Shown here: positions 1 to 10,655 of the stretch, piece by piece | Numbering within the stretch: position 1 is the stretch's first letter | Layout of the letters: every line of letters begins with the position of its first letter | Source of the DNA: Lachnospiraceae bacterium GAM79 | GTDB taxonomy: Bacteria > Bacillota > Clostridia > Lachnospirales > Lachnospiraceae | Reading direction: 5' to 3' | Assembly (NCBI GenBank): GCA_020735665.1 | Contig: CP085928.1 | Location: 1,254,001-1,318,000 of the forward strand | DNA length: 64,000 nt | Notes under the pieces: generated by a model | Seen by the model: only the letters and a program-made list of their open reading frames with translations | What the model was told of the DNA's origin: nothing | The model's database searches: none | Program-made: the position numbers and the translations under genes

Positions 1-317
1 TTTCTTTTTAGAGAATATTCATAAAGAAAATCTTCGTCTTCTTTTTTTCCATTAGGTAGACATCCATAGTAAGTCTCACCTTGATCTTTTGTACTCTTAT
101 AGAATTGGCGCTTACTCCCTTGGCCTCTATATTTATATAAAAATCTTCTCATTAATTGTGATTCATTCTGTTCACAATTAGATACACTAATTTTAATTTT
201 AATACTTTTGTGTAAATCACTCACATGTTGTTTGTCTACATTCCCATTCTCCATTTTCGCTGCATAATCCATAAATGTGTAGACATACATATTGTCGTTT
301 GTTTTATCTTCTCCCAT
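1..317 (-). CDS. Unrecognised protein, C-terminus cut by the window edge
   Basis: An open reading frame runs on the minus strand from an ATG at 317 to the left edge without a stop, about 105 codons. It begins MGEDKTNDNMYVYTFMDYAA. I chose this ATG over the one at 329 because GGAGGT lies about five bases upstream of it. The protein is hydrophilic, rich in Lys, Asn and Tyr, with no signal peptide, membrane segment or motif I recognise. The codons are much more AT-rich than in the housekeeping genes to the right, and a promoter-like sequence lies at 401-429. The gene is probably accessory; its function is unknown. Confidence 0.6.
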   Translation of the reverse strand, partial: MGEDKTNDNMYVYTFMDYAAKMENGNVDKQHVSDLHKSIKIKISVSNCEQNESQLMRRFLYKYRGQGSKRQFYKSTKDQGETYYGCLPNGKKEDEDFLYEYSLKR

Positions 318-400
318 CGCTACCTCCATACTAATCCTATTATATGCATATTTTCTCTCTGTTCTAAAAAATCAGACCCGCTATGTTTATTCCAAATATT

Positions 401-429
401 ATTTTATATGCATCATTTTGTAAAAGCAA
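401..429 (-). promoter_or_regulatory. Putative sigma-A promoter for the left-edge gene
   Basis: On the minus strand a -35 TTGCTT (429-424) is followed after 17 bases by a -10 TAAAAT (406-401). It lies about 85 bases upstream of the ATG at 317. Prediction from consensus only. Confidence 0.4.
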
Positions 430-621
430 TAACTAAATATATTTGTCAAATGAAATCGAAATATTCCCTAATAAATATCATATTTCTCACAGCACTTTAC
501 ACCATTTAAAACATAATAAAGATGTTTCTAAAAAACTCTCAATAATCTATGTCGAATTCTTGATTGTGCTATTTGCGATATAGTAAAATATGTTAAATCA
601 GATGATGACCAGATATTATAA

Positions 622-651
622 AAGAGCAAGAGAAACCAATCTCCTGCTCTT
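622..651. terminator. Hairpin, possible second terminator
   Basis: Arms AAGAGCA-A-GAG and CTC-C-TGCTCTT flank an eight-base loop. It is followed by short T-rich sequence on both strands (ATTTTG on plus, TTTATAAT on minus), so it may be a weak bidirectional terminator behind the stronger one at 666-707. Confidence 0.4.
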
Positions 652-665
652 ATTTTGATGGAATC

Positions 666-707
666 TAAAAAAAGGCACACCAGATACCTCCGTATCTGAT
701 ATGCCTT
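666..707 (-). terminator. Rho-independent terminator of parE-parC
   Basis: A two-part stem (AAGGCA/TGCCTT and CAGATAC/GTATCTG with a small internal loop) is followed on the minus strand by seven T residues (673-667). It lies about 80 bases after the parC stop. Confidence 0.8.
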
Positions 708-784
708 ATCCGTACATTCATATTTAATTTGCCCTAATTCTATTTCAGCGCAAATATGGTAATATGCTGCTTTTACTTTCTTCC

Positions 785-3064
785 CTACAACCGCAGCTTT
801 GTTCCTTTACTGCCGCGTTTACATGCTTTGATTCGTGTAAACAGGATCTCTGTGTTATCTACAAAGAAGCTGTCCTTTGTGCTGCCGACTGCTACTTCTT
901 CGATCTCATCATCGTCGGTGATGTTTACCAGGCGGATGCAGCCTGCGCCTTTTCCCTTGACCGGGATCTCGCTGATCTGGATTCTTGCATAGTAGCCAAG
1001 CATACTCTTTACAACGATGAAATCTTCCATCTCGGCATCATGGATAAAGATGATATCTTCTTCCTGCTTGGACGCTGCGATCATCTTACGAAGTACATCG
1101 TAGTTATTTCCCGGAACCAGCTTTGCCTGACCATGCTTGGTCACAAATAACAGGTTCTTATCTATGATCTGCTCGAGGCAGCACATATATAATATGTTTT
1201 CATTTCCATTCATATTGCAGAATTCAAAGATCTGAATACCCTTATCCGACAATCTGCCGATCAGACCGGAACCATTTCCCTTTTTACCGGTATTCTTCTT
1301 TGCCTGAAGCTTGATGATATCAGCAACCTTGATCATATACATCTGATTATTATCTGCAAATACACCGACACGTTCTGTGTTCTTACATTTGAATGAGAAC
1401 CGGTAGTCTTTGTCGATCTGCGCTTTGTTTTTATCATAAAGATTGGCATCAACGACCTTGATATAATAGAAACGATCGAGAAGTACAGCAACCTCTGTCT
1501 CGACTGCCTGTGCCTTCTTAACGACAACTTCGCCACAATCTGCGATCACAGTCTTTCTTGGAATCGCATATTTCTCCTTAATCTCTAACATATCTGCGAT
1601 CATCTGCTTCTTCATATTGCTCTTGCTTTCAAGCAGCTTTGAATACTTCTTGATCAGCTTCTCTGCATCTTCCAGTTCTTTCTTAAGGGCATTTACTTCC
1701 AGACCGATGAGCTTCTGTAAACGCATGGCAAGGATCGCATCTGCCTGTTTCTCGGTAAAGCATAAGAACTTTGCATCTGCCTCTGAACCTTTGAACCGGA
1801 ATGTAATGTTGGAGGTATCTCCATGCATCAGACATGCCTTTGCATCCGCTACCTTCTTACTTCCACGCAGAATCTCTATGATCAGGTCGATACAGTCAAC
1901 CGCTGTAAGAAGACCGGTCTTGATCTCCCGTACTTCCATCTGATTTTCTAACAACTTCGTGTATTTAGTATTGTATAGTCCGTATTTGAAATCTGTATAG
2001 ATTGACAGGATCCGCCTCAGTCCCATGACCTCCGGCTTGCCGTCATAAATACAGTTGATATTTACACCAAAGGTATCCTCAAGTCCTGCCTTTTTATATA
2101 AAATATTAATGATATTCCGGATTTCTTCATCTGTTGTACCCTTCTTTACATCGATACACAAACATTCTCCGTTCTTATCTCCACGGTCAGCGATATCTAC
2201 AACGGCCGGTAATTCACGGTTTCTGGTAAGCTCTGCAACCGTATCCAAGAACTTCGCTGTTCCACCGATCATCGTAAACGGGATCTCGGTTACACAGATA
2301 CTTTTTCTTCCATGACCGATATCACGGATCTCCACCTTACCTCTGACCTTGATCCTGCCAAGCCCTGTTTCATAGACCTGCATCAGATCTTCCTTGGATG
2401 CATTGATGATGCCGCCGGTTGCGAAATCCGGTCCTTTCATCACATCTAACAGATTCTCAAGCGGTACTTCCGGATCATTCAGATACATCACGGTTGCATC
2501 GATCACTTCTCCGAGATTATGTGTCGGAATATTGGTCGCCATACCAACTGCAATTCCGGTCGAACCACTGACTAGGATATTCGGAACCTGAAACGGAAGA
2601 AATGTAGGCTCTGTCTCTGTTCCGTCGAAGTTTGGAATAAACTGATCCTTAAAGAAAGACAGATCCTTCATGCAGACATCCTCGGTATATTTGGATATTC
2701 TTGCCTCGGTATATCGCATTGCCGCTGCTCCGGAGCCATCTACCGAACCAAAGTTACCATGCGGATCTACAAGCGGGATCGGAAGCTTCCAGTTCTGCGC
2801 CATATTTACAAGGCCTTCATAGATTGAACTGTCTCCATGTGGGTGATATTTACCCATCGTATCACCGACGATTCTCGCACATTTACGATGTGGCTTATCT
2901 GAACCTGCCAGACCATTTAATGAATACAGGATACGACGCTGTACCGGCTTTAAACCGTCCCTGACATCAGGGAGCGCACGTTCTGTTATAACGCTCATGG
3001 AATAATCTACATAGGATTGTCCCATTTCACTTTCATAATCAACATTTAAGATTTTTTCAGACAT
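785..3064 (-). CDS. parC: DNA topoisomerase IV subunit A
   Basis: A 759-residue type IIA topoisomerase A subunit that cuts and rejoins the DNA gate, decatenating chromosomes together with ParE. The breakage-reunion domain fills about the first 480 residues, with the catalytic tyrosine Tyr118 in [12 protein letters not shown]. The quinolone-determining region [13 protein letters not shown] keeps Ser79 and Glu83, the residues usually changed in resistant strains. The C-terminal beta-propeller is short, and no canonical gyrase QRRGGKG box is visible, which with the parE-parC pairing favours topoisomerase IV over gyrase. The ATG has AGAGGAAA in front and starts 17 bases after the parE stop. Some annotation pipelines may call it GyrA-like. 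Confidence 0.85.
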   Translation of the reverse strand: MSEKILNVDYESEMGQSYVDYSMSVITERALPDVRDGLKPVQRRILYSLNGLAGSDKPHRKCARIVGDTMGKYHPHGDSSIYEGLVNMAQNWKLPIPLVDPHGNFGSVDGSGAAAMRYTEARISKYTEDVCMKDLSFFKDQFIPNFDGTETEPTFLPFQVPNILVSGSTGIAVGMATNIPTHNLGEVIDATVMYLNDPEVPLENLLDVMKGPDFATGGIINASKEDLMQVYETGLGRIKVRGKVEIRDIGHGRKSICVTEIPFTMIGGTAKFLDTVAELTRNRELPAVVDIADRGDKNGECLCIDVKKGTTDEEIRNIINILYKKAGLEDTFGVNINCIYDGKPEVMGLRRILSIYTDFKYGLYNTKYTKLLENQMEVREIKTGLLTAVDCIDLIIEILRGSKKVADAKACLMHGDTSNITFRFKGSEADAKFLCFTEKQADAILAMRLQKLIGLEVNALKKELEDAEKLIKKYSKLLESKSNMKKQMIADMLEIKEKYAIPRKTVIADCGEVVVKKAQAVETEVAVLLDRFYYIKVVDANLYDKNKAQIDKDYRFSFKCKNTERVGVFADNNQMYMIKVADIIKLQAKKNTGKKGNGSGLIGRLSDKGIQIFEFCNMNGNENILYMCCLEQIIDKNLLFVTKHGQAKLVPGNNYDVLRKMIAASKQEEDIIFIHDAEMEDFIVVKSMLGYYARIQISEIPVKGKGAGCIRLVNITDDDEIEEVAVGSTKDSFFVDNTEILFTRIKACKRGSKGTKLRL

Positions 3065-3081
3065 AGATTTCCTCTTTCCTC

Positions 3082-4986
3082 TTAGATATCAAGCACTGCA
3101 TCTGTACTGTGTGTCTCAATATATTCTCGTCTCGGTGCTACTTCTGTTCCCATCAACGTCTGTGTCAGTTTATTTGCTTCCACGATACTGTTGATCGATA
3201 CCTGCTTTAACACACGGCTCTCCGGGTTCATCGTTGTCTCATAGAGCTGGTCTGCATCCATTTCTCCAAGACCTTTGTAACGCTGGATCGTGAATTTACC
3301 GGTATGCTTCTTTCGATAACGGTTCAGTTCTTCATCTGAATACAGATACTGCATATGCTTGCCCTCGCCCACTCTGTAAAGCGGCGGGATCGCGATATAA
3401 ATATGACCCTCATTGATCAGATCCGGATAAAACCGATAGAAAAATGTCAGAAGCAATGTAGCGATATGCGCGCCATCGACATCGGCATCAGTCATAATGA
3501 TGATCTTGTCATAGTTTAATTTATTAATATCAAAATCGTTGCCATAGCCCTGCATAAAGCCGCATCCAAATGCATTAATAAGTGCTTTGATCTCGGCATT
3601 CTCAAGAACCTTGGCTACTGTTTTCTTCTCTACGTTTAAGATCTTACCACGAAGTGGCAGGATCGCCTGATATTTACGGTTTCTGGCTGTTTTAGCAGAG
3701 CCACCGGCAGAATCACCCTCGACTATGAAAATCTCGCATTTGGACGAATCATTGGATTCCTGCTTGGCAAGCTTTCCATTTCCTTCAAAGGAGAATTTAT
3801 TCAGATTGATCTTGGATTTTTCCAGAGCCTTCTTCTTAGACAGGCTGACTGCACGATCACAGATATCCTTTAAGACATCGTAGTTACGGTCAAAATAAAC
3901 AGTAAGCTGTTCTTTTACAATATCATCGACTGCCTTTGTAACGTCTGTATTCGACAGCTTCGTCTTCGTCTGCCCTTCAAACTGCGGATCCGGATGCTTT
4001 ACAGATATGATCGCCTGCATACCGGAACGAATATCCGCACCACTTAAGTTTGCATCCTTTTCCTTTAATAACCCAAGCTCATTTCTTGCATACGAGTTGA
4101 TCAGCTTTGCAAATCCTGACTTGAAACCTGTTACATGTGTTCCGCCTTCCGGATTCGTGATATTATTTGTAAAACCGATGATGTTTTCTTCCCCATCCTC
4201 TGTCATAACGAATACGATATCAGCAGTTATATTCTCTTTCTCTCCGCTGATCGCAATGATCGGTGAAGTATGTGTAAGTCCTTCCGATATATCCTCTACA
4301 AATGCGGACAGACCGCCCGGCTGATGGAATACGACCGGTTCCTTGCCGTCTCTCTTATTATGAAATGTGATCGTAAGCTCCGGATTCAGATATGCCGTTT
4401 CCTTGATTCTCTGCATGATCGCATCGGCTTTGAATTTTACTGTTTCAAAGATCGTATCATCCGGATATAGGGTTACCTTTGTTCCGGTTCGTTTCTCTTT
4501 TAACCGGGTACGCGGCAGATTTCCTTCCGGAGTCAGCTCTGTTACCGGAACGCCATACTCATAGCTGTCCGTGTAGAGATATCCGTCTCTTGCGACCTCA
4601 ACCAGCAGCTTCTTTGATAATGCATTTACAACAGCAGAACCTACACCATGAAGACCACCACTGATCTTATATGTGGAGCTGTTGAACTTACCACCGGCAT
4701 GCAGTACGGTATATACGACACGTTCCGCAGGTATTCCCTCTGTCTCATGTATATCAACAGGAACACCCCGTCCATCATCTGACACGGTCGCTGAACCGTC
4801 TTCATTGATACTGACATATATATTTTTACAATAACCTGCAAGGTGCTCGTCCACGGAGTTATCGATCAGCTCCTGAATCAGATGGTTCAGACCGCTTCTT
4901 CCGGTGTTACCGATATACATACCCGGTCTGAGTCTTACAGGCTCCAGTCCCTTCAGCACCTCTATATTTTTTGCACTATACGACAT
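3082..4986 (-). CDS. parE: DNA topoisomerase IV subunit B (ATPase)
   Basis: A 634-residue GHKL ATPase and TOPRIM subunit that provides the ATP-driven gate for ParC. The ATP site shows the catalytic Glu39 and Asn43 ([10 protein letters not shown]), DDGRGVPVD and [11 protein letters not shown]. The transducer domain follows. The TOPRIM domain, roughly residues 415-500, holds [21 protein letters not shown] and the metal-binding DADVDGAHI. The length matches the family. It is the first gene of a two-gene operon with parC and has AGAGGAAA in front of its ATG. DNA gyrase subunits are expected elsewhere, near dnaA. Confidence 0.87.
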   Translation of the reverse strand: MSYSAKNIEVLKGLEPVRLRPGMYIGNTGRSGLNHLIQELIDNSVDEHLAGYCKNIYVSINEDGSATVSDDGRGVPVDIHETEGIPAERVVYTVLHAGGKFNSSTYKISGGLHGVGSAVVNALSKKLLVEVARDGYLYTDSYEYGVPVTELTPEGNLPRTRLKEKRTGTKVTLYPDDTIFETVKFKADAIMQRIKETAYLNPELTITFHNKRDGKEPVVFHQPGGLSAFVEDISEGLTHTSPIIAISGEKENITADIVFVMTEDGEENIIGFTNNITNPEGGTHVTGFKSGFAKLINSYARNELGLLKEKDANLSGADIRSGMQAIISVKHPDPQFEGQTKTKLSNTDVTKAVDDIVKEQLTVYFDRNYDVLKDICDRAVSLSKKKALEKSKINLNKFSFEGNGKLAKQESNDSSKCEIFIVEGDSAGGSAKTARNRKYQAILPLRGKILNVEKKTVAKVLENAEIKALINAFGCGFMQGYGNDFDINKLNYDKIIIMTDADVDGAHIATLLLTFFYRFYPDLINEGHIYIAIPPLYRVGEGKHMQYLYSDEELNRYRKKHTGKFTIQRYKGLGEMDADQLYETTMNPESRVLKQVSINSIVEANKLTQTLMGTEVAPRREYIETHSTDAVLDI

Positions 4987-5053
4987 AACATTTCCTCTCT
5001 ATCCACATAATCATTGATTAGTATATTCTGTATTCCATTTTTTTGCAAAGAAA

Positions 5054-6661
5054 TTATTCTGTTTCTTTCTTTTCAATACCGATTTTTTCTTCGATATCGT
5101 CTGTCTCCCCGATAATATCCAGATCAAAATAGAATACAACTCCATCTTTTACATTATACACACCATAACACTTCTTATGTGCCTGCATGGTAGCCGCGAC
5201 AATGGACAGACCGATGCCGCTTCCGCCATATTCTCTGGTTCTTGCCTTATCTACCTTGTAGAACTTGATGAACAGCTTCTCCAGTTCGCCCTCCGGTACA
5301 TTTGGTCCCTGATCATATACATAGACACGGAGATTTCCAAGGATCGATCCTTCTTCATATGTGTCTCCCGGTTTTTCATACATATATTTTTCTGTCCAGA
5401 CACGGACTTCTTTCTCTTTATAGCAGTAATGGATCGCATTTGTCAGATAATTACGGAAGACTTCTTCGATCATGAATTCGTCCGCATAGACATTGATCGG
5501 ATCTACATCATCATAAACGATCGTAACCTGACTCTGCTCTGCAAGGATTGCAGACGAATCGATGGAATTATGGATCAGATCAACGATATTGAACATTTCC
5601 TTATTCACTCGGTTCTGCCCGAATTCTATCTCATTCAGATCAAGTAACTGCTTTACCAGCTTATTCATCTTGTTTGCTTCATCAACAATGACATCACAAT
5701 AAAAATTCTTACTTTCTTCATCATCATTGATATTATCCCGCAAGCCTTCTGCATAACCCTGTACCAGTGCGATTGGTGTCTTTAATTCATGTGATACATG
5801 TGACAGGAATTCCTTACGCATCTCGTCAATCTTGATCTTCTCATCAATTTCCACCTGAAGCTTCTGGTTTGTCTCCTTAAGCTCCGTCAGCGTCTTATTC
5901 AGCTTATACGACAGATCATTCATATAACAGGACAGCTCACCGATCTCATCATTGGACGGATGCTCGATCCTTGCATCAAAATCAAGAGTTGCCATTCGTT
6001 TTGCAACCCTGGTAAGCCGTTTGATCGGTCCGGCAAATATCTCACTGACAAAATACATCAGAATACAACTGATGATTGCTGTTGTAATCAGTACAGCCAT
6101 AAAATATTTGATCGTTGTCTGGATCGTGGAATCCACTCTGGCAATTGTGGTACGCACGATAATAACAAATCCATTATCCAGAAATCCGAGCAGATCAAAA
6201 TAACTCTGAGCTGTATCCTTATCCTTTGTGATCTGTATCTTATAATCCTTATGCTTCTCGACCTCTTCCCGTTCGATCTGGGAATTATTCGCATCTATAC
6301 TGTCTGAGAACATCAGGAACTCACCGATACTTTTCAGATTGTTAAATACAGCCGTATCCTCATTTACCGTTGTATAGATCTTCATATGAATATCATCCAC
6401 AATATAGATCATCGCATCGGATTTATTCTCGAGCAGGCTCTCCATGCTGTCAAGGTCATAGCTGCCATCTCTGTTCTTATTTGATGAATCTTTAAAAAAA
6501 GCATCACATTCCTGATAGGTCTGGATCAGATTATTTTTCAGTTCATTGTAGTAATATTTTTTAATGAAGATAACGGACAAAATGCCTGACAGCAGGATCA
6601 TCACAGTAATGATCGCCATCAGACAAAGTGTTATCTTACTCCTTATCGACCTTTTTCTCAT
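5054..6661 (-). CDS. Membrane sensor histidine kinase
   Basis: The sensor partner of the response regulator upstream. I start it at the second of two adjacent ATGs (6661, giving 535 residues beginning MRKRSIRSK) because GAGGTG lies four bases upstream; the frame is open to 6712 but that would overlap the regulator by 77 bases. It has an N-terminal membrane segment, an extracellular sensor of roughly 130 residues, a second membrane segment (FMAVLITTAIISCILMYFV), a HAMP linker, the phosphoacceptor box SHELKTP, an N box (FRNYLTNAIHY), DQGPNVP and the lid GGSGIGLSIV. All catalytic boxes look intact. The signal sensed cannot be told from sequence. Confidence 0.85.
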   Translation of the reverse strand: MRKRSIRSKITLCLMAIITVMILLSGILSVIFIKKYYYNELKNNLIQTYQECDAFFKDSSNKNRDGSYDLDSMESLLENKSDAMIYIVDDIHMKIYTTVNEDTAVFNNLKSIGEFLMFSDSIDANNSQIEREEVEKHKDYKIQITKDKDTAQSYFDLLGFLDNGFVIIVRTTIARVDSTIQTTIKYFMAVLITTAIISCILMYFVSEIFAGPIKRLTRVAKRMATLDFDARIEHPSNDEIGELSCYMNDLSYKLNKTLTELKETNQKLQVEIDEKIKIDEMRKEFLSHVSHELKTPIALVQGYAEGLRDNINDDEESKNFYCDVIVDEANKMNKLVKQLLDLNEIEFGQNRVNKEMFNIVDLIHNSIDSSAILAEQSQVTIVYDDVDPINVYADEFMIEEVFRNYLTNAIHYCYKEKEVRVWTEKYMYEKPGDTYEEGSILGNLRVYVYDQGPNVPEGELEKLFIKFYKVDKARTREYGGSGIGLSIVAATMQAHKKCYGVYNVKDGVVFYFDLDIIGETDDIEEKIGIEKKETE

Positions 6662-7337
6662 CATCCACCTCGAACTTATATCCCATGCCCCAGATCGTCT
6701 TGATATAGTCACCTTTATCCTTCAACTTGCTTCTAAGCTTCTTTACATGGGTATCGATCGTTCTGGCATCTCCAAAATAATCATAATTCCATACATTATT
6801 CAGTATCTTCTCTCTGGATAATGCAACTCCTTTATTCACCATAAAATAATTCAACAGCTCAAATTCTTTATAACTGAGCTCGATCGGTTCTCCATCGATC
6901 GTTACGATATGGGCTGCAAGATCCATCGTGATACCGCCTGCTGAGATCACACTGTCAGCCGGTACATCACTGGTTCTTCTTAAGATTGCTTCTACTCTGG
7001 CAACCAGGATCTTCGGACTGAACGGCTTCGTGATATATTCATCAATACCAAGTTCAAATCCCAGAAGTTCATCTCTTTCATCTGACTTTGCAGTCAGCAT
7101 GATGATCGGAACCTGTGAGAACTTCCGTATCTCCTTACAGGTCTCCCAGCCATCCATCTTCGGCATCATAACATCTAAAATGATCAGTCCGATGTCTTTA
7201 TTATTCATAAAGATATCAACCGCTTCTTCACCGTCTCCTGCTTCCAGAACGATATATCCTTTCTTACTCAGGAAATCCTTGACCAGCTTACGCATTCTGC
7301 TCTCATCGTCAACTACCAATACCTTTATACTATCCAT
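6636..7337 (-). CDS. OmpR/PhoB-family response regulator
   Basis: A 233-residue DNA-binding response regulator. The receiver domain (1-120) has the acidic pair Asp10-Asp11, phosphoacceptor Asp55 in LIILDVMMPKMDGWE, Thr82 and Lys104 in YITKPF. A linker leads to a winged-helix trans_reg_C domain (about 130-228) with SYKEFELLNYFMVN and a typical recognition helix region, YFGDARTIDTHVKKLRSKL. It overlaps the start of the histidine kinase gene, a sign of translational coupling. AGGAGGT lies five bases before the ATG. The gene lies 80 bases after trmD on the same strand. Confidence 0.9.
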   Translation of the reverse strand: MDSIKVLVVDDESRMRKLVKDFLSKKGYIVLEAGDGEEAVDIFMNNKDIGLIILDVMMPKMDGWETCKEIRKFSQVPIIMLTAKSDERDELLGFELGIDEYITKPFSPKILVARVEAILRRTSDVPADSVISAGGITMDLAAHIVTIDGEPIELSYKEFELLNYFMVNKGVALSREKILNNVWNYDYFGDARTIDTHVKKLRSKLKDKGDYIKTIWGMGYKFEVDDEKKVDKE

Positions 7338-7417
7338 ATGCGACCTCCTGTTATTTCCATTTCTTGCTGTATTCTAACAAACATCTATGTCATAAATGTG
7401 AATTTCAATCGGGAAAT

Positions 7418-8143
7418 TTACCTTTTTCTCTTTTTCTTCTCCACAACCGGGTGATTTGCTTCATATTTCGCATACAGATCCGGTCGCCGTTCTTTTGTCC
7501 GGCTGATCGACTGTTCCAGTCTCCATGCCTCTATATTCTTATGATGACCGGAAAGCAGCACATCCGGAACCTTCTTCCCCATGAATTCTACCGGTCTTGT
7601 ATATTGTGGATATTCTAACAGATCGTCATGAAAGGATTCGATCTCCGCACTGTCATCATTGTTCAATACCCCAGGAACCAGTCTGGATACAGTATCAATG
7701 ATTGCCATTGCCGGAAGCTCACCGCCGGTTAAGACAAAATCACCGATCGATACATAATCCGTTACGATCAGCTCCAGCACACGTTCATCGATACCCTCAT
7801 AATGTCCGCATAAAAGCACCAGATCATCTTCAACAGCAAATTCTTCTGCCACCTTCTGTGTAAATGTCCGTCCCTGCGGTGTCATATATATAACCTTTAA
7901 TTTCTTTCCTGTCTTTTCACACAAATACTGATAGGCATTATAAACCGGCTCCGCCTGCATCACCATTCCGGCTCCGCCGCCATACGGATAATCGTCTACA
8001 TGCTTATGCTTATCCTTTGTAAAATCCCTGATATTCACTGCTTCAATATGGATCAGCCCTGCTTCCATCGCCCTGCCGGTAATACTGGTTCTAAGCCCGT
8101 CCATGATCATATCGGGGAATAATGTAAGAACATAAAAATTCAT
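7418..8143 (-). CDS. trmD: tRNA (guanine-37-N1)-methyltransferase
   Basis: Transfers methyl from SAM to G37 of tRNAs reading CNN codons, preventing +1 frameshifts. The SPOUT trefoil-knot motifs are clear: MNFYVLTLFPDMI at the N-terminus, YGGGAGMVMQAEP, LLCGHYEGIDERV and the knot SIGDFVLTGGELPAM. I start at 8143 (241 residues) because GGAGA precedes the second ATG of the pair and family members begin MNFYVLTLFP; the frame is open to an ATG at 8155. It follows rimM directly, the conserved rimM-trmD order. Confidence 0.92.
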   Translation of the reverse strand: MNFYVLTLFPDMIMDGLRTSITGRAMEAGLIHIEAVNIRDFTKDKHKHVDDYPYGGGAGMVMQAEPVYNAYQYLCEKTGKKLKVIYMTPQGRTFTQKVAEEFAVEDDLVLLCGHYEGIDERVLELIVTDYVSIGDFVLTGGELPAMAIIDTVSRLVPGVLNNDDSAEIESFHDDLLEYPQYTRPVEFMGKKVPDVLLSGHHKNIEAWRLEQSISRTKERRPDLYAKYEANHPVVEKKKRKR

Positions 8144-8160
8144 CATTCTCTCCATTCGTC

Positions 8161-8670
8161 CTAATCTTCTGCGATTTTCAGAAGATGTACCTTTACCGTT
8201 TTATTTACCGTATCAATATCTGTTACCCATTCCTTTACAACCGGAACATAGATATCGTCCTGTCCTTTTTTCTTTATAACAAAGATATGATTCGCCGGTG
8301 TCTCCAGTACATCATCGATCACACCGATCTCTGTGTCATTCTGATCGTATACCTTTGATCCAATCACATCACAGATAAAGAACTCACCATCCTCTAAGGC
8401 TACGGCATCCTCTCTGTTTACAAGAATATCATACTGTCTTAAAGCTTCTACATCATTTATACTATCATACCCTGCAAACTTCAAAACTACCATGTTTTTT
8501 AAAAATTTACAGGATGTACATTCAGTTTCAATCTCTTTGCTGCCTGATACCAGAAAACATTTTTTCAGGCTTTTAAATCGATTCAGGTCATCCGTTGTCG
8601 GATATACTTTTACCTCTCCCTTGATACCATGCGGTGCTGTGATCACACCCACTCTCAGTCTGTCTTCCAA
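8161..8670 (-). CDS. rimM: Ribosome maturation factor (16S processing)
   Basis: A 169-residue RimM that binds S19 and helps 30S head maturation. The N-terminal motif VGVITAPHGIKGEVKVYPTT and the C-terminal PRC-barrel (EFFICDVIGSKVY, NHIFVIKKKGQDDIYVPVV) are typical. The start codon appears to be TTG at 8670, with GGAGG about 12 bases upstream; no in-frame ATG sits near the conserved N-terminus. A strong hairpin terminator lies between khpA and this gene, so rimM-trmD may depend on read-through. Confidence 0.9.
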   Translation of the reverse strand: MEDRLRVGVITAPHGIKGEVKVYPTTDDLNRFKSLKKCFLVSGSKEIETECTSCKFLKNMVVLKFAGYDSINDVEALRQYDILVNREDAVALEDGEFFICDVIGSKVYDQNDTEIGVIDDVLETPANHIFVIKKKGQDDIYVPVVKEWVTDIDTVNKTVKVHLLKIAED

Positions 8671-8695
8671 AATTATATCTTTCCTCCACTATAAC

Positions 8696-8725
8696 TAAAA
8701 ATGGGGGAGTTATGATAACTCCCCC
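8696..8725 (-). terminator. Operon-internal terminator between khpA and rimM
   Basis: A perfect 10-bp stem GGGGGAGTTA/TAACTCCCCC with loop TGA is followed on the minus strand by A then TTTTT. It sits 15 bases downstream of the khpA stop and just upstream of the rimM ribosome binding site, so it should reduce rimM-trmD transcription relative to rpsP-khpA. Confidence 0.8.
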
Positions 8726-8740
8726 AAAAAGATCTTTGTA

Positions 8741-8968
8741 CTACTTAATATCTACAATTACCTTTTTGTCACCCTTTGAAGCAGCTGCTTTTACAACTGT
8801 ACGGATGGATTTGGCAATTCTGCCTTGTTTTCCGATAACCTTGCCCATATCCTCTGGTGCAACAGTCAGTTCAACTTTAATTATATCGTCTTTCTCTGTC
8901 TCAGTAACAGATATTTGCTCTGGATGATCTACTAGGGATTTTGCAATGATTTCAACTAAATCTTTCAT
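8741..8968 (-). CDS. khpA: KH-domain RNA-binding protein KhpA
   Basis: A 75-residue single KH domain protein (YlqC type) with the GxxG loop in VIGKQGRIAKSIRTVVKAAA. In Firmicutes KhpA pairs with KhpB and binds many RNAs, with effects on cell length. It lies in the conserved position between rpsP and rimM, 21 bases after rpsP, with AGGGAGGTG in front of the ATG. Confidence 0.9.
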   Translation of the reverse strand: MKDLVEIIAKSLVDHPEQISVTETEKDDIIKVELTVAPEDMGKVIGKQGRIAKSIRTVVKAAASKGDKKVIVDIK

Positions 8969-8989
8969 TTAAACACCTCCCTGGTGATA

Positions 8990-9235
8990 TTATTTTTCAA
9001 TACCTGCCTGCTTGAATAACTTAGCAACAGTCTCAGTTGGCTGAGCACCTGTCTGAAGCCACTTCTTAGCTGCTTCTTCATCGATTTTTACTACGCTTGG
9101 CTCCTGGTTAGGATCATATGTTCCAATCTCCTCGATGAATCTACCATCTCTTGGGAATCTTGAATCTGCAACGATTACTCTGTAAAAAGGATGCTTCTTA
9201 TAACCCATTCTTCTTAATCTGATTTTTACTGCCAT
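8990..9235 (-). CDS. rpsP: 30S ribosomal protein S16
   Basis: An 81-residue S16, an early-binding protein of the 30S body. The N-terminus [26 protein letters not shown] and [16 protein letters not shown] are diagnostic. It follows ffh in the ylxM-ffh-rpsP-khpA-rimM-trmD operon, with AGGAGG before the ATG. Confidence 0.97.
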   Translation of the reverse strand: MAVKIRLRRMGYKKHPFYRVIVADSRFPRDGRFIEEIGTYDPNQEPSVVKIDEEAAKKWLQTGAQPTETVAKLFKQAGIEK

Positions 9236-9276
9236 TTTGTTTGTTCCTCCTGAAATAAAATATAAAATATAAAAAT

Positions 9277-10623
9277 TTATTTAAATCCAAACGGAAGCTT
9301 GAATCCACCGTGGCGTTTTTTGCCACCCATCATACCGGACATCTGCTTCATCATTTTCTTGGATTGTTCAAACTGCTTTAAGAAACGGTTGACTTCCGCG
9401 ATCTGAACGCCCGCGCCGTCTGCAATACGTTTCTTTCTGGATGGTGAGATCGGATCCTTCAAACATCTCTCATTCGGTGTCATGGACTGAATGATCGCCT
9501 TCGGCTTCTTGCCTGCATCTTCATCAATCTGTACATTCTTCATCTGACTGGACATTCCGGGCATCATGGAGAGCAGGTCTCCGATTCCACCCATCTTCTC
9601 AAGCTGATCCATCTGTTCCATAAAATCATTGAAATCAAAGGATGCTTTCCGGAACTTCTGTTCCATCTCTTTCGCTTTCTCATCATCGATCGCATTCTGT
9701 GCTTTCTCGATCAGCGATTCCACATCACCCATTCCAAGAATACGGCTCGCCATACGGCTCGGATAAAATGGTTCCAGATCTGTCAGCTTCTCACCCATTC
9801 CTGCATACAGGATCGGCTTTCCGGTAACAGCCTTAATGGAAAGTGCCGCACCACCTCTGGTGTCACCATCTAACTTCGTTAGGATCACACCATCTATACC
9901 AATCTTATCGTTAAATGTCGTTGCAACATTGACAGCATCCTGTCCTGTCATCGCATCAACGGTAAGAACTGTATATGTAACATTGATATTTTCCTTGATC
10001 TCCGCAAGCTCATCCATCATATCTTCATCTACATGAAGTCGTCCGGCAGTATCGATAAATACCAGATTCATATGATTCTTTTCTGCATGCAGGATCGCAG
10101 CCTTGGCAATATCAAGCGGCTTATGATTATCTCCCATCGTAAAGACAGGCACGCCAACCTTTTCACCATTGATCTGCAGCTGCTTGATCGCAGCCGGTCT
10201 GTATACATCACAGGCAACTAACAATGGTTTCTTGCCTTTATTCTTAAACTGATATGCAAGTTTTGCAGCCGTTGTTGTCTTACCGGCACCCTGAAGACCG
10301 CACATCATAATGACTGTAATCTCATTTGACGGAAGTAATTTCAGCTCTGTTACATCAGAACCCATCAGCTTATCCATCTCTTCTTTTACAATCTTAATGA
10401 CCATGTGTCCGGGATTCAAACCCTTAAGGACTTCTTCACCAACAGCTCTGTCACTTACAGCTTTGATAAATGATTTAACAACCTTGAAGTTTACATCGGC
10501 TTCCAGTAAAGCACGCTTTACTTCTTTCATTGCCTCTTTTACATCATCTTCTGTAAGAACACCCTTGCTTCTCAGTTTCTTGAAAACATTTTGAAGCTTG
10601 TCAGATAAACTGTCAAAAGCCAT
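9277..10623 (-). CDS. ffh: Signal recognition particle protein Ffh (SRP54)
   Basis: A 448-residue SRP GTPase that binds 4.5S/6S RNA and signal sequences and docks with FtsY. An N-terminal helical bundle is followed by the G domain with [25 protein letters not shown] and [13 protein letters not shown], then a methionine-rich M domain (about 300-430) with [12 protein letters not shown] and a run of [11 protein letters not shown] near the end. Length and order are normal. It follows ylxM. Confidence 0.96.
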   Translation of the reverse strand: MAFDSLSDKLQNVFKKLRSKGVLTEDDVKEAMKEVKRALLEADVNFKVVKSFIKAVSDRAVGEEVLKGLNPGHMVIKIVKEEMDKLMGSDVTELKLLPSNEITVIMMCGLQGAGKTTTAAKLAYQFKNKGKKPLLVACDVYRPAAIKQLQINGEKVGVPVFTMGDNHKPLDIAKAAILHAEKNHMNLVFIDTAGRLHVDEDMMDELAEIKENINVTYTVLTVDAMTGQDAVNVATTFNDKIGIDGVILTKLDGDTRGGAALSIKAVTGKPILYAGMGEKLTDLEPFYPSRMASRILGMGDVESLIEKAQNAIDDEKAKEMEQKFRKASFDFNDFMEQMDQLEKMGGIGDLLSMMPGMSSQMKNVQIDEDAGKKPKAIIQSMTPNERCLKDPISPSRKKRIADGAGVQIAEVNRFLKQFEQSKKMMKQMSGMMGGKKRHGGFKLPFGFK

Positions 10624-10655
10624 GAATATCTCCCTTCGTTCCTAACACTCATCTA

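Larger units (their letters stand above)
330..784. other. AT-rich intergenic stretch
   Basis: About 455 bases without a convincing gene. It holds a promoter-like sequence for the unknown gene on the left (401-429) and two hairpins behind parC (622-651 and 666-707). The AT-rich + strand frame at 225-509 lies mostly over the partial gene and has no ribosome binding site. Confidence 0.6.

Noticed and set aside
225-509. Open + strand frame of 94 codons near the left edge
   Set aside because: It overlaps the minus-strand partial gene, has no ribosome binding site and encodes a Cys/Phe/Ile-rich product typical of antisense AT-rich DNA.
785-4986. gyrA-gyrB
   Set aside because: Order is B then A with topoisomerase IV-like lengths, no QRRGGKG box and no dnaA/recF context; I keep parE-parC with some reserve.
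6662-6712. Longer N-terminus of the histidine kinase
   Set aside because: The extra 17 codons read MTISRRSGAWDISSRWM, overlap the response regulator and have no ribosome binding site.
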